In this document: piece by piece, positions 25,989 to 36,273 of the stretch | Layout of the letters: each line of letters begins with the position of its first letter | Position numbering within the stretch: the first letter of the stretch is position 1 | Source of the DNA: Actibacterium ureilyticum | Lineage (GTDB): Bacteria; Pseudomonadota; Alphaproteobacteria; Rhodobacterales; Rhodobacteraceae | NCBI RefSeq assembly: GCF_002285435.1 | Contig: NZ_NSBT01000007.1 | Span: 58,501 to 122,500, forward strand | Direction: 5' to 3' | Length of the DNA stretch: 64,000 nt | Notes under the pieces: generated by a model | Database searches by the model: none | What the model was told of the DNA's origin: nothing | What the model saw: the letters and a program-made list of their open reading frames with translations, nothing else | Translations under genes and position numbers: made by a program

Positions 25989-27332
25989 ATGCGCCTTGCC
26001 GGACTGTTTAGCGCCCTGTTCCTGCTGTGCGGCCTGACCGCGCGGGCCGATCAGGTCACCGATTTCACCCTGGATAACGGCATGGAGGTCGTGGTGATCG
26101 AAGATCACCGCGCGCCGGTCGTGGTGCAGATGGTCTGGTACCGGGCCGGTGCCGCCGACGAACCGGCGGGCAAGTCGGGCATCGCGCATTTCCTGGAACA
26201 CCTGATGTTCAAGGGGACCGAGGCCTTTCCCGACGGCGCCCTGTCGGATCTGGTCGAGGCGAATGGCGGGTCGGACAATGCCTTCACCTCTTGGGATTAC
26301 ACCGCCTATTACCAGCGTGTCGCCGCCGACCGGCTGGAGCTGATGATGCAGCTTGAATCCGACCGCATGACCGGGCTGATCCTGTCGGAAGAAGATGTCC
26401 GGACCGAACGCGAGGTCATCAAGGAAGAGCGCAACCAGCGGACCGAGAACGAGCCCGGCGCGCTGTTTTCCGAACAGCGTATGGCCGCGCAATACCTCAA
26501 CCACCCCTATGGCGTGCCGATCATCGGCTGGAAGCACGAGATGTCCACCCTGTCGCGGCAGGACGCGTTCGACTTCTATCGCGCGCATTACGCGCCCAAT
26601 AACGCGGTGCTGATCGTGGCGGGCGATGTGACGCCCCAGGATGTGCGCGCGCTGGCCGACAAGTACTACGGCGCGATCCCCGCCGATCCGGACCTGAAGC
26701 CGCGCACCCGCCCCGAAGAACCCCCGCAACTGGCAGAACGGCGCCTGCAATTCGCCGATCCGCGGGTGGCGCAACCCTATGTTCTGCGCACCTATCTGGC
26801 GCCGGAACGCGACCCGGGCGATCAGAAACGCGCCGCCGCGCTGGTGTTCCTGGCCGATCTGCTGGGCGGCAGCGGCACGACCTCGGTCCTGGCGCAGAAG
26901 TTGCAATTCGACACGCAGGTCGCGGTCTATAGCTCGGCCTTTTACAGCCCGCTTTCGGTGGACGATTCCACCTTTGGCCTGGTCGTGGTGCCCGCCGCCG
27001 GTGTGACCCTGCAACAGGCCGAGGATGCGCTGGACACCGCAATCGAGGGCTTCATGGCCGATGGCGTCGACATGGAACTGTTCGAAACGCTGAAGATGCA
27101 GACACGGGCGGCGTCGATCTATGACCGGGACGACATTCAGGGGCTGGCGCGCCGCTATGGGGCGGCGCTGGCCTCGGGGCTGTCGGTCGAAGATGTACAA
27201 TCCTGGCCCGATATCCTGCAGGCAGTCACGCCCGAGGATGTGATGGCCGCCGCGGCCGAAGTGTTCGACCGCCGCCGCGCGGTGACAGGCTGGCTGATGC
27301 GCGACGACGCGCCAGAGGAGGTGACCCAATGA
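25989..27332 (+). CDS. M16 family zinc peptidase (catalytic subunit)
   Basis: The 447-residue protein has a signal peptide (MRLAGLFSALFLLCGLTARA) and the inverted zinc motif HFLEH (His67, Glu70, His71), with the third ligand Glu expected in EVIKEERNQR about 75 residues later. It is a periplasmic pitrilysin-type peptidase. A GGAGGA site would also serve a TTG at 25983; the ATG gives a standard signal peptide. It overlaps the next M16 gene by ATGA, consistent with a heterodimer such as the PqqL or mitochondrial-processing-peptidase arrangement. Confidence 0.9.
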   Translation: MRLAGLFSALFLLCGLTARADQVTDFTLDNGMEVVVIEDHRAPVVVQMVWYRAGAADEPAGKSGIAHFLEHLMFKGTEAFPDGALSDLVEANGGSDNAFTSWDYTAYYQRVAADRLELMMQLESDRMTGLILSEEDVRTEREVIKEERNQRTENEPGALFSEQRMAAQYLNHPYGVPIIGWKHEMSTLSRQDAFDFYRAHYAPNNAVLIVAGDVTPQDVRALADKYYGAIPADPDLKPRTRPEEPPQLAERRLQFADPRVAQPYVLRTYLAPERDPGDQKRAAALVFLADLLGGSGTTSVLAQKLQFDTQVAVYSSAFYSPLSVDDSTFGLVVVPAAGVTLQQAEDALDTAIEGFMADGVDMELFETLKMQTRAASIYDRDDIQGLARRYGAALASGLSVEDVQSWPDILQAVTPEDVMAAAAEVFDRRRAVTGWLMRDDAPEEVTQ

Positions 27333-28642
27333 CCCGCTTCATCGCCCTGATCGCCGCCTGGATCTGCCTGAGCCTGCCGCTGCGGGCCGAGGTCGACATA
27401 CAGGAGGTCACCTCGCCCGGCGGGTTCACAGCCTGGCTGGTGGAATCCCATGACATCCCCTTCACCGCGCTGGAAATCCGCTTCAGGGGCGGCGCCAGTC
27501 TGGATGCACCGGGCAAGCGTGGCGCCATCAACCTGATGACCGGGCTGATCGAGGAAGGCGCGGGCGACATGGATGCGCGCGCCTTTGCCGCCGCGCGTGA
27601 CGCGCTGGCCGCCAGTTTCCGCTTTGACGTGCACAACGATGCGCTCAGCGTTTCGGCGCGGTTCCTGACCGAAAACCGGGACGAGGCCGTCGCGCTGCTG
27701 CGGCAGGCGCTGGTCGATCCGCGCTTTGACCAGGATGCGGTGGACCGGGTCCGCGCGCAGGTGCTGAGCGGAATTCAATCCGACGACAAGGACCCCGACA
27801 CCATCGCCAGTCGCACGATCCGGCGCATGGCCTTTGGCGATCACCCCTATGGCAGCGATCTTGAGGGGACCGCCGAAAGCGTCACCGCCCTGACGCGCGA
27901 TGACATTGTCGACGCCCGCGCGCGGGTGATGGCGCAGGATCGCGTCTATGTCTCGGCCGTGGGGGATATCGACGCCGAAACGCTGGGGCAGGTGATGGAC
28001 CAGCTTCTGGGCGATCTGCCGGAAACCGGCGCCGACCTGCCGCCCAAGCCCGAATACGGGCTGTCGGGCGGGCTGACCGTGGTGGATTTCGACACGCCGC
28101 AATCGGTGGCGGTGTTCGGGCATCAGGGCATCGAACGTCACGACCCGGATTTCTTCGCCGCCTATGTCCTGAACGAGGTTCTGGGCGGCGGCGGCTTCGG
28201 CTCGCGCCTGATGGAAGAGGTCCGCGAGAAGCGCGGCCTGACCTATGGCGTCTATTCCTATCTGATGTCGCTGGATCAGGCGAATATGGTCATGGGGCGC
28301 GTGGCCTCGGCCAATGACCGGATTTCCGAGGCGATCCAGGTCATCGGCGACGAATGGGCCAAGGCCGCGACAGACGGCGTGACTCAGGAAGAGCTGGACG
28401 CGGTCAAGACCTATCTGACCGGCGCCTATCCGCTGCGCTTCGACGGCAATGCGCCGATTGCCAACATCATGGTCGGCATGCAGATGGAAGAGCTGGGCAT
28501 CGACTATATCGCCACCCGCAACGACAAGGTGAACGCCGTCACGCTGGACGATATCAAGCGCGTCGCGGCCCGAATTCTGGACCCCGAGGCGCTGCATTTC
28601 GTCGTCGTCGGGCAGCCTGCGGGGCTGAACGCCGGGAACTGA
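27329..28642 (+). CDS. M16 family peptidase-like protein (non-catalytic partner)
   Basis: The 437-residue protein has a signal peptide (cleavage after about LPLRA) and the M16 fold, but where HxxEH should be it reads [11 protein letters not shown], so it cannot bind the zinc ion. The conserved [22 protein letters not shown] region, which in M16 pairs contributes the substrate-binding Arg/Tyr, is intact. It therefore probably forms a heterodimer with the preceding catalytic subunit, to which it is coupled by a 4-base overlap. Confidence 0.9.
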   Translation: MTRFIALIAAWICLSLPLRAEVDIQEVTSPGGFTAWLVESHDIPFTALEIRFRGGASLDAPGKRGAINLMTGLIEEGAGDMDARAFAAARDALAASFRFDVHNDALSVSARFLTENRDEAVALLRQALVDPRFDQDAVDRVRAQVLSGIQSDDKDPDTIASRTIRRMAFGDHPYGSDLEGTAESVTALTRDDIVDARARVMAQDRVYVSAVGDIDAETLGQVMDQLLGDLPETGADLPPKPEYGLSGGLTVVDFDTPQSVAVFGHQGIERHDPDFFAAYVLNEVLGGGGFGSRLMEEVREKRGLTYGVYSYLMSLDQANMVMGRVASANDRISEAIQVIGDEWAKAATDGVTQEELDAVKTYLTGAYPLRFDGNAPIANIMVGMQMEELGIDYIATRNDKVNAVTLDDIKRVAARILDPEALHFVVVGQPAGLNAGN

Positions 28643-28685
28643 GCACACTGGTCGAATCGGGGGGCGGCATGCTATCCCTTGTGGG

Positions 28686-30530
28686 ATGAATACGCCCAAC
28701 CCCAAAATAAGCGCTGAACGCCCTGTCATCCGGCAACTGGACGAGGCCGCGATCAACCGCATCGCGGCGGGAGAGGTCGTGGAGCGCCCGGCCTCGGCCG
28801 TGAAAGAGCTGGTGGAAAACGCGCTGGATGCCGGGGCGCGGCGGATTTCGGTCGATATCGCCGATGGTGGCAAGACGCTGATCCGGGTGACCGACGATGG
28901 CCACGGCATCGCGGCCGAGGATCTGCCGCTGGCGCTGTCACGCCACGCCACGTCCAAGATCGACGGATCGGACCTGTTGGACATCCACACATTCGGTTTC
29001 CGGGGCGAGGCATTGCCGAGCCTTGGCGCGGTGGGGCGGCTGACCATCACATCGCGCGCGGGGGGCGATGCGGCGCAGATCACCGTCGCGGGCGGGCAGG
29101 TTGCGCCGGTCAAACCCGCCGCGCTGGCCCGTGGCACCGTGGTCGAGCTGCGCGATCTGTTCTTTGCCACGCCCGCGCGGCTGAAATTCATGCGCTCCGA
29201 CCGGGCCGAGGCACAGGCGATTTCCGATGTGGTCAAACGGCTTGCCATGGCCGAGCCGCATGTGGGCTTCACCCTGCGCGATGTGACCGGCGGGGGCGAG
29301 GGGCGCGTGTCCTTCCGCGCCGATCCCGAGACCGGCGATCTGTTCGATGCGCTGCACGGGCGGCTGGGCCGGATCCTGGGCACGGAATTTGCGGAAAACG
29401 CGCTGCCCATCGACGCGGCGCGCGACGGCCTGCACCTGACCGGCTATGCCGCCTTGCCGACCTATTCGCGCGGGGCGGCGGTGGCGCAGTACCTGTTCGT
29501 CAATGGCCGCCCGGTGCGCGACAAGCTGTTGGTGGGGGCGCTGCGCGGGGCCTATGCCGATTTCCTGTCGCGCGACCGGCATCCGGTCGTGGCGCTGTTC
29601 CTGCATTGCGATCCGCATCTGGTCGATGTGAACGTGCACCCGGCGAAGTCCGAGGTCCGGTTCCGCGATCCGGGCATCGCGCGCGGGCTGATCGTGTCGG
29701 CGCTGCGCCATGCGCTGGCGGGGGCGGGGCATCGCGCGTCGACCACCGTGGCGGGCGCGACGCTGGGCGCGTTCCGGCCCGAGGCCGCATCTGAACCGCG
29801 CGTTTATCAGATGGACCGCCCATCGCTTGGGGCTATGCGCACGGCTTATGCCGCGCAGGCGCCCGTGCCGCTGACCCCCGGCTTCGCCGAGGCCGCGCAG
29901 CCGTCGGCCCGGGTCGAGGATGTGGTCGAGCCCGTGGCCGAAGACCGCGACCTGCCGCTGGGCGCCGCACGCGCGCAGGTGCACGAGAATTACATCATCG
30001 CCCAAACCGCCGACGGGATGGTGATCGTCGACCAGCACGCGGCGCATGAGCGGCTGGTCTATGAGAAACTCAAACGTCAGATGGCGGAAAACGGCGTGGC
30101 GGCGCAGGCGCTGCTGATCCCGGAAATCGTCGAGCTGTCATCGGGTGATTGCGCGCGGTTGCTGGAACGCGCGGATGACCTGGCGCGGCTGGGGCTGGTG
30201 ATCGAACCCTTTGGCGGCGATGCGGTTGCGGTGCGCGAGACCCCGGCCATTTTGGGCGAGGTCAATGCCGGCAACCTGCTGCGCGATGTGCTGGACGAGC
30301 TGGACGATCTGGGCGACAGCCAGATCGTGCAGGACAAGATCGAGGCGATCCTGTCCCGCGTGGCCTGTCATGGCTCGATCCGCTCGGGCCGCCGGATGCG
30401 CGCGGACGAGATGAATGCGCTGCTGCGCGAGATGGAGGCGACGCCCCATTCCGGCCAGTGCAATCACGGGCGGCCGACCTATGTGGAACTGAGACTCAGC
30501 GATATCGAAAGGCTGTTCGGGAGAAGTTGA
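28686..30530 (+). CDS. mutL: DNA mismatch repair protein MutL
   Basis: The 614-residue protein has the GHL ATPase N-terminus ([20 protein letters not shown], then [20 protein letters not shown]) and a C-terminal dimer domain. The metal-binding endonuclease motif [12 protein letters not shown] (DQHAxxExxxxE) is intact, so this is a nicking MutL of the type found in organisms without MutH. A variable linker of about 100 residues lies between the domains. It begins 43 bases after the M16 pair and is followed directly by a small gene and rmuC. Confidence 0.96.
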   Translation: MNTPNPKISAERPVIRQLDEAAINRIAAGEVVERPASAVKELVENALDAGARRISVDIADGGKTLIRVTDDGHGIAAEDLPLALSRHATSKIDGSDLLDIHTFGFRGEALPSLGAVGRLTITSRAGGDAAQITVAGGQVAPVKPAALARGTVVELRDLFFATPARLKFMRSDRAEAQAISDVVKRLAMAEPHVGFTLRDVTGGGEGRVSFRADPETGDLFDALHGRLGRILGTEFAENALPIDAARDGLHLTGYAALPTYSRGAAVAQYLFVNGRPVRDKLLVGALRGAYADFLSRDRHPVVALFLHCDPHLVDVNVHPAKSEVRFRDPGIARGLIVSALRHALAGAGHRASTTVAGATLGAFRPEAASEPRVYQMDRPSLGAMRTAYAAQAPVPLTPGFAEAAQPSARVEDVVEPVAEDRDLPLGAARAQVHENYIIAQTADGMVIVDQHAAHERLVYEKLKRQMAENGVAAQALLIPEIVELSSGDCARLLERADDLARLGLVIEPFGGDAVAVRETPAILGEVNAGNLLRDVLDELDDLGDSQIVQDKIEAILSRVACHGSIRSGRRMRADEMNALLREMEATPHSGQCNHGRPTYVELRLSDIERLFGRS

Positions 30531-30725
30531 ATGAGATTTGAAGCGCCCAACGGAGAGTACTGGGAACCGAAGCTTAAGGACGGAGCGTTCTGGGTGCAGG
30601 TGCCGGTTGAAAGCGAAGCGCTACTTCGATGGATGATATTGCAGGGATATTCAGTTCGTTGCGAGAAAAATTCTGGAGGTGATTTCAACTTGAAGAAACT
30701 GCAAGGCCTCAAGGAGACTCCGTGA
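30531..30725 (+). CDS. Small protein of unknown function between mutL and rmuC
   Basis: The 64-residue frame MRFEAPNGEYWEPKLKDGAF starts at the base after the mutL stop, and its own TGA overlaps the rmuC GTG start (GTGA). This exact packing supports translation. It is lower in GC than mutL or rmuC and no family was recognised. The segment VPVESEALLRWMILQGYSVRC suggests a small folded domain. No membrane helix or signal peptide is seen. Confidence 0.55.
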   Translation: MRFEAPNGEYWEPKLKDGAFWVQVPVESEALLRWMILQGYSVRCEKNSGGDFNLKKLQGLKETP

Positions 30726-31894
30726 TCCAGATTGGCGGGCAGACTTACCACCTTAGTGATCCACTGGTGCTTATAGTACTCGTAGGGAGCGGAATCTCGT
30801 TACTGGTACTGATCCTGCTGGTGATGGCCGTGGTGCGGGCGGGCCGGGCGTCGAAAATGACCGAGCCGCTGATTTACCAGATGAACCAGCTGGGCCAACG
30901 GGTGCAGATGCTGTCGGACGGGCAGCAGCAGCTGGCCGGTGGCCTGACCCATGTGTCCGAGGCGCAGGCCGCCAGCCAGACCAACATGCTGAAGCTGATG
31001 GAAACGCGCCTGCAGACCGTGACCGAGCAGATGAACGTGAACCTGCAGGGATCCGCGCAACGCACGGCGAAATCCCTGGGCGAATTGCAGCAGCGGCTTC
31101 AGACCATCGACAAGGCGCAGGCGAACATCGAGAAGCTTTCGGGCGATGTGCTGTCGTTGCAGGACATCCTGTCCAACAAGCAGACCCGTGGCGCGTTCGG
31201 GGAAATCCAGCTGAACGACATCGTGCACAAGGCGCTGCCGCGCGACAGCTATACGATGCAGGCGACGCTGTCGAACGGCAAGCGGGCCGATTGCCTGATC
31301 CACCTGCCGAACCCGCCGGGGCCGATTGCCATCGACAGCAAGTTCCCGCTGGAACCCTATGAGGCGCTGCGCAATGCCCAGAACGACTGGGAGCTGAACG
31401 AGGCCGCGCGCGCCCTGCGCACGGCGGTCAAGACGCATATCAAGGCGATCTCCGAGAAATACATCCTGGACGGTGAAACCGCCGATGGGGCGTTGATGTT
31501 CCTGCCGTCCGAGGCGGTCTATGCCGAGCTGCACGCTAATTTCCCCGAACTGGTGCGCGAAGGCTTCGCGGCGCGGGTCTGGATCGTGTCGCCCACCACC
31601 TGCATGGCGACGCTGAACACGATGCGCGCGATCCTGAAAGACGCGCGGATGCGCGAACAGGCCGGGGCGATCCGCAAGGAGCTGAGCGCGCTTTTCGCCG
31701 ATGTCGACCGGCTGGGCACGCGGGTGGAGAACCTGGACCGGCATTTCCATCAGGCGTCCAAGGATATTTCCGAGATCAAGATCTCGGCCGAAAAGGCCGG
31801 GCGCCGGGCCAAGCGGCTGGACAATTTCGATTTCGAGGAACTGGCCCCCGACGAGCCACCGGCACAGGTCGTGACGCTGCCCGGGCGCGACTAG
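30722..31894 (+). CDS. rmuC: DNA recombination protein RmuC
   Basis: The 390-residue protein has an N-terminal membrane helix (about residues 15-37), a coiled-coil region (about 45-140), and the RmuC nuclease-like core: NKQTRGAFGEIQLNDIV, IAIDSKFPLEPYEAL and FLPSEAVYAELHANFPELV. RmuC limits inversions at short inverted repeats in E. coli, and its core belongs to the restriction-endonuclease-like fold. Translation starts at GTG 30722, overlapping the previous stop. Confidence 0.93.
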   Translation: MIQIGGQTYHLSDPLVLIVLVGSGISLLVLILLVMAVVRAGRASKMTEPLIYQMNQLGQRVQMLSDGQQQLAGGLTHVSEAQAASQTNMLKLMETRLQTVTEQMNVNLQGSAQRTAKSLGELQQRLQTIDKAQANIEKLSGDVLSLQDILSNKQTRGAFGEIQLNDIVHKALPRDSYTMQATLSNGKRADCLIHLPNPPGPIAIDSKFPLEPYEALRNAQNDWELNEAARALRTAVKTHIKAISEKYILDGETADGALMFLPSEAVYAELHANFPELVREGFAARVWIVSPTTCMATLNTMRAILKDARMREQAGAIRKELSALFADVDRLGTRVENLDRHFHQASKDISEIKISAEKAGRRAKRLDNFDFEELAPDEPPAQVVTLPGRD

Positions 31895-31955
31895 AACAGC
31901 GCTTGCAACTTGCCGCGCTTGGCCGGAAACTGTGTGCAAAGACCGGAGGATCCTC

Positions 31956-32273
31956 ATGCTGGAAATCAGCCCGCGCAAAGTCGTGCATATCGTGTTTCAG
32001 TCGCGCGAAAAGAAAATGGCCGAGGCCGAGCTGCATGCGTTCATCGACGCGCTGAACGACGACGAAAAGGTCAGCCTGGTGGCGCTGGCCTGGATCGGGC
32101 GCGAGACCTATGAGCCCGAGGAACTGGACGAGGCGATCGCGACCGCCCGGGCCGAGGCGACGACGCCCACCGCCGATTACCTGATGAACATGCCGCTGCT
32201 GGCCGATTATCTGGAAGACGGGCTGGACAAGCTGGGCATTTCGCCCACGGACGAGGAAGAGGATTTCCTGTAA
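31956..32273 (+). CDS. DUF3775 family protein
   Basis: The 105-residue acidic protein starts MLEISPRKVVHIVFQSREKK, with GGAGGA 6 bases before ATG 31956. The pattern (ALNDDEKVSLVALAWIGRETYEPEE in the middle and TPTADYLMNMPLLADYLEDGL after it) fits DUF3775, a small alphaproteobacterial family of unknown function. It ends 4 bases before the convergent saccharopine dehydrogenase-like gene. Confidence 0.82.
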   Translation: MLEISPRKVVHIVFQSREKKMAEAELHAFIDALNDDEKVSLVALAWIGRETYEPEELDEAIATARAEATTPTADYLMNMPLLADYLEDGLDKLGISPTDEEEDFL

Positions 32274-32277
32274 CCGC

Positions 32278-33426
32278 TCAGCCCGCCAGGTGATCGCGGA
32301 CCAGCATGTGCTGGGCCAGCGTTTCGGTATGACCGAGCCAGGCGCGCACCAGTTTCGGATCGGACGGGGCGCTGTGGACCCCCGCCGGGATCTGGTGGGC
32401 CAGAACGGCCTCGACCCCTTGGGACACCGTGCCCGACACCAGCCGCGCCATGGCAGAGCCGCGCGCGTCGCCCCAGGCATCCAGCACATAGGTCTTGTCA
32501 TAGACCGCGCGCCCACCGCGCAGCGCGCGCAGGCCGACGCACAGCACCACGCGGTCGGGTTCGTCCGGGGCATAGGCGTTTTCCGCCCACAGGCGATCTG
32601 ACAGATCCTGTAACGCGGTTTCGGCGCCGGGCTCGTCCTCTAGCGTGGTCAGCGTGTCGACGATGTCCGACCACGCATCGGCCCAACCATTCAGCCGCAG
32701 CGTGCCACGGGCGAAATTGCGCACCGGCCAGCCCGGTTCGAACCCGTATTCCGGCAGATAGGGCAGCGAGTCGCGGTTGGGATAGACCTCGAACCGTTCG
32801 GGCTGTGGCAGCGGCGCGATATAGTCCGATACCGCGTCCCACGGGTGTTTCACTTCCAGCGTGACATGATTGCGGATCGACCGGGATGGGCTGTTCAGCG
32901 CCTTGAGCACACCCAGCGGCGACCAGCTGAATTTATATCGCAGCGCGTTGGGATATTTCGGGATGCCGCCGCAATAGGACAGGAAATCATATTCATTGGC
33001 CGGGTCGAACCGGCCCGAGGCGCGGTAATCGGCCATCAGCCAATGCGCCATCAGGTGATCGATCCCCGGGTCCAGACCGACCTCGGCCAGCAGGGTACTG
33101 CCGGCATCGCGCGCGGCGGCGTCCAGCGCGCGCAGTTCGGGCGCGATATAGCTGGAACAGACGAAATGCGCGCCCTTTTCCACCGCCAGCTGCGCCAGCA
33201 TCAGGTGCAGATGCGGGGGCAGCATCGACACCAGCACGTCGCCCGGCGCGGTCGCATCGGCCAGCGCGTCGATGTCAAAGGTTCGGATCCGGTCGGTCAG
33301 ATCGCCCACGGCGGCCTGCGCCGCCGCAACCGGCAGGTTCCACACCGTCAGGTCGTGGCCCGCCGCGATCAGCCGCCGCAGCCCCGGCCCCGATGACAAC
33401 CCCGTGCCGCACCAATGTATCGCCAT
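32278..33426 (-). CDS. Saccharopine dehydrogenase family protein
   Basis: The 382-residue protein opens with a Rossmann-like MAIHWCGTGLSSGPGLRRLIAAG and carries VSMLPPHLHLMLAQLAVEKG and EVGLDPGIDHLMAHWL, hallmarks of the saccharopine dehydrogenase (LYS9-type) family, along with a C-terminal substrate domain containing YCGGIPKYPNALRYKFSWSP. Members oxidise saccharopine or related carboxyalkyl amino acids using NAD(P). The precise substrate here is not evident. It is followed on the same strand, 24 bases upstream, by a response-regulator gene. Confidence 0.85.
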   Translation of the reverse strand: MAIHWCGTGLSSGPGLRRLIAAGHDLTVWNLPVAAAQAAVGDLTDRIRTFDIDALADATAPGDVLVSMLPPHLHLMLAQLAVEKGAHFVCSSYIAPELRALDAAARDAGSTLLAEVGLDPGIDHLMAHWLMADYRASGRFDPANEYDFLSYCGGIPKYPNALRYKFSWSPLGVLKALNSPSRSIRNHVTLEVKHPWDAVSDYIAPLPQPERFEVYPNRDSLPYLPEYGFEPGWPVRNFARGTLRLNGWADAWSDIVDTLTTLEDEPGAETALQDLSDRLWAENAYAPDEPDRVVLCVGLRALRGGRAVYDKTYVLDAWGDARGSAMARLVSGTVSQGVEAVLAHQIPAGVHSAPSDPKLVRAWLGHTETLAQHMLVRDHLAG

Positions 33427-33450
33427 CCGGCCTGTCCCCTTCGTGCCCGT

Positions 33451-34152
33451 TCAGGCCCAGCTTACATCGCCCAGAAAGATATAGCCCGCCCCATAGATCG
33501 TCTTGATCAGGCGCGGGTTTTTCGGGTCCTCGCCCAGCTTCGTGCGCAGGCGCGAGATCCGCACATCCATCGCCCGGTCGAAGCTTTCACCGGCGGTGCC
33601 GCCCAGGGTTTCCTGCATCTGCTGGCGCGACACAAGTCGCTTGGGGCTGGTCAGGAACAGGCGCAGCACCTCGCCCTCGGCCTGTGAAAACGGCACGTCG
33701 CGGCCATCGGGGGCGGTCAGCACGAAGCGGTCGAAATGCGCGGTCCAGCCTTCGAACTGCGCCCGGTCCGAGGCCTGGCCGCTGCTGCGCGGTTTGCGCA
33801 GCCGGGCGCGCACGCGGGCCACGACCTCGACCGGGTCGAAGGGCTTGATGATATAGTCGTCGGCGCCCAGCTCCAGCCCGGTCACGCGGTCATGTACCTG
33901 TGCCCGGCCCGAGATGATGATGATCGCCGCGCCCGATTCCAGCGCCAGACGATGCACCAGCGCCAGCCCATCCTTGTCCGGCAAGCCCAGATCGACCAGG
34001 CACAGATCGGGGGCCGCATGGGTCAGCGCGGCCTCGAATTCAGTCGCGCGGGCATAGCACGAGGTGCGGAAGCCGGCCTCGCCCAACGCTTCGGACAGCA
34101 TCAGGCGGATCTGCGGTTCATCGTCCAGAATGGCGACATGGGGTTGGCTCAT
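33451..34152 (-). CDS. OmpR-family response regulator
   Basis: The 233-residue protein has a receiver domain (residues 5-118) with acidic pair Asp10-Asp11, phosphorylation site Asp54 in CLVDLGLPD, Ser81 and Lys103, followed by an OmpR/PhoB winged helix ending TIYGAGYIF. It should act as a DNA-binding transcription factor switched by the histidine kinase whose gene overlaps it by ATGA. No target genes are obvious, although the saccharopine dehydrogenase-like gene lies immediately downstream. Confidence 0.93.
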   Translation of the reverse strand: MSQPHVAILDDEPQIRLMLSEALGEAGFRTSCYARATEFEAALTHAAPDLCLVDLGLPDKDGLALVHRLALESGAAIIIISGRAQVHDRVTGLELGADDYIIKPFDPVEVVARVRARLRKPRSSGQASDRAQFEGWTAHFDRFVLTAPDGRDVPFSQAEGEVLRLFLTSPKRLVSRQQMQETLGGTAGESFDRAMDVRISRLRTKLGEDPKNPRLIKTIYGAGYIFLGDVSWA

Positions 34153-36071
34153 GCGGCGGTGTCCTGATGGGCCAGAAATCCGGTCAGGCGATCGGGGCCA
34201 AAGGGCTTGGCGATCACCGGAAAGCCCGCCTGTGCGCGGCGGGGGTCGGTGGCGGGCAGCGATGTCATCAGCCGCAGGTCGGCGGTGATACCCGCGGCGG
34301 CGAACCCGCGCAAAAGCTGGGTGCCGGTGCGCCCGCCGCCCAGCAGGATGTCCGACAGGATCAGGCTGACCTCGGGCAGATGCGCCAGGGCCTCGGCCTC
34401 TTCGGCGGTGGCGGCCTCGACCACCGCATGGCCCAGATCGCGCAGCATGTCGCGGACATTGGCGCGGATCTCGTCATTGTCGTCGATCAGCAGCACCAGC
34501 TGCGGTGACAGCGCAGGCGGGGCGGGCCGCAAGGGCAGGCGCAGCAGCACGCGCGCGCCAATGGCGGTGTTGTGCAGCGACATGCGTCCGCCGGCCAGCT
34601 TGATCAGGTCATAGACCATCGACAGGCCCAGGCCCGATCCCTCGCCGCCCTTGGTGGTGAAGAACGGGTTCAGCGCGCGCTCCAGCGCCTCGTCGCTGAA
34701 GCCGGGGCCGGTGTCGGTGATCATGAATTCGATCCAGGTGTCGCCGATCGGCTGCGCCATGACGGTGATGCGGCCCGGCGCACCGCCCATCGCGTCCTTG
34801 GCGTTCAGGATCAGGTTCAACAGCGAATCCCGCAGCCCGCCGGGATCCAGCATCAGCGGGCTGGGCATCGGCGCGACATCCAGAACCAGCCGGGTGTTTT
34901 CCGGCAAGGTGGGTGTCACCATGGTGCGCAGCTCGTCCAGGAACCGGTTCAGATCGGTGGCGACCGGCGTCCATTCGCGGCCCACGGTCATGGTGGCGAT
35001 CCGGTCCAGCAGCACGCCACCGCGATGGGCGGCGGCACTGGTCGCGGCGACCATCTCGGCGGCCTCGCCCTCGGGCACCACACGCGACAGGCGGCTTTGC
35101 AGGCCAAGGATGATCGTCAGCAGGTTGGCGAAATCATGGGCCAGGCCATTGGTCATCTGGGCCGCGACCTCGCGCCGGTGCACCTGTCCCAGCGCGGCGC
35201 GGGCCTGGGCCTCTTCGGTCACGTCCATCGACAGGATATAGACGCCGTTCACCTGCGCATCCGCACCCAGATCGGGGGTCAGCGCGGTGCGGATGCGGCG
35301 GCCGCTGTCATCGTCGGTGAATTCCACCACGCTGGCCTCGCCATCCAGCGCGCGGTTGGTATGCGCGGCCAGCTTGTCATAGACGCCCTCGCCCAGTGCC
35401 TCGCGCATGCTGAGCCCGACGATATCGGCGGGCCGTCCGGGCATCACCCGGGGCAGGCGCCGGTTGGAATAGGTGTAATGCTGGTCGGGATCGACATGGG
35501 CGATATGGGCCGGCATCATTTCGGTGACCAGACGCGTGCGCGCCTCGATCTCGGTCAGCTGGCGCTTGGCCTCTTCCAGGGCGGTGTTGGTGGCGGCCAG
35601 CGCGCGGTTGGTCTGGGACAGCTCTTCGGCATGGGCCAGAACCTGATCCGACAGCTCTTCGGAGCGCGTGCGCAACAGGCGTTCCTGCCGCTTGATATTG
35701 GTGATGTCGGTATAAACGGTGACCCAGCCGCCCTGGGGCAGGGGGCTGCCCTCGACCGCGATGGTGTGGCCGTTGGCGCGGTTGCGCTCCATGTAATGCG
35801 GCGCGAACGTGCGGGCCTGATCGATCTTTTGCTGCACGAAATCCTCGGGGTCGTCGACATCGCCATATTCGCCGCGGTCGACCAGAAAGCGGATCGTGTC
35901 GCCAAAGGTCGCCCCGGGGGCGGTCAGATGCGGTGGCAGGTCGAACATCTCGCGGAAGCGGCGGTTGGCGACGGCCAGTTTCAGGTCGCTGTCATAGATC
36001 GACAACGCCTGCTGGATCAGGTTCAGCCCGGCTTCGGTCAGACGGGCGCGGTCCTTTGCCGACTGGGACAT
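34149..36071 (-). CDS. Hybrid sensor histidine kinase with two PAS domains
   Basis: The 640-residue protein has no membrane helix, so it is cytoplasmic. In order it has a PAS domain (about 15-125), a coiled coil (about 130-180), a second PAS (about 182-290), the phosphorylated His312 in LAHDFANLLT, and a HATPase domain with N-box Asn423, DTGPGF (453-458) and GSGLGLSM (from 479). A C-terminal receiver domain (about 524-635) has phosphoacceptor Asp574. It overlaps the response-regulator gene, forming a two-component pair with an internal phospho-receiver. The signal is unknown. Confidence 0.93.
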   Translation of the reverse strand: MSQSAKDRARLTEAGLNLIQQALSIYDSDLKLAVANRRFREMFDLPPHLTAPGATFGDTIRFLVDRGEYGDVDDPEDFVQQKIDQARTFAPHYMERNRANGHTIAVEGSPLPQGGWVTVYTDITNIKRQERLLRTRSEELSDQVLAHAEELSQTNRALAATNTALEEAKRQLTEIEARTRLVTEMMPAHIAHVDPDQHYTYSNRRLPRVMPGRPADIVGLSMREALGEGVYDKLAAHTNRALDGEASVVEFTDDDSGRRIRTALTPDLGADAQVNGVYILSMDVTEEAQARAALGQVHRREVAAQMTNGLAHDFANLLTIILGLQSRLSRVVPEGEAAEMVAATSAAAHRGGVLLDRIATMTVGREWTPVATDLNRFLDELRTMVTPTLPENTRLVLDVAPMPSPLMLDPGGLRDSLLNLILNAKDAMGGAPGRITVMAQPIGDTWIEFMITDTGPGFSDEALERALNPFFTTKGGEGSGLGLSMVYDLIKLAGGRMSLHNTAIGARVLLRLPLRPAPPALSPQLVLLIDDNDEIRANVRDMLRDLGHAVVEAATAEEAEALAHLPEVSLILSDILLGGGRTGTQLLRGFAAAGITADLRLMTSLPATDPRRAQAGFPVIAKPFGPDRLTGFLAHQDTAA

Positions 36072-36273
36072 GGCGGCACCTCCTCACCCTAGGGCTAGCA
36101 CCCCGCCGGGGGCACGAAAAGCCCCGCCGCGCGCATTGTAAGAATTCGTAAGGATTGGGAAATGATCAGGAAAAAATTGACCATTAGCCAGATTGTGTCA
36201 CGTAATGTGGACACCGGGATTCGCGCCAAAAGCGAACGGTGTTGCCGGTCCGCCGGCAGTGGGAGGAGATACT

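Noticed and set aside
36177..36208. TTGACC/TAATGT as promoter of the acyl-CoA synthetase operon
   Set aside because: The 20-base spacing is too long for a standard sigma-70 promoter, so I did not list it.
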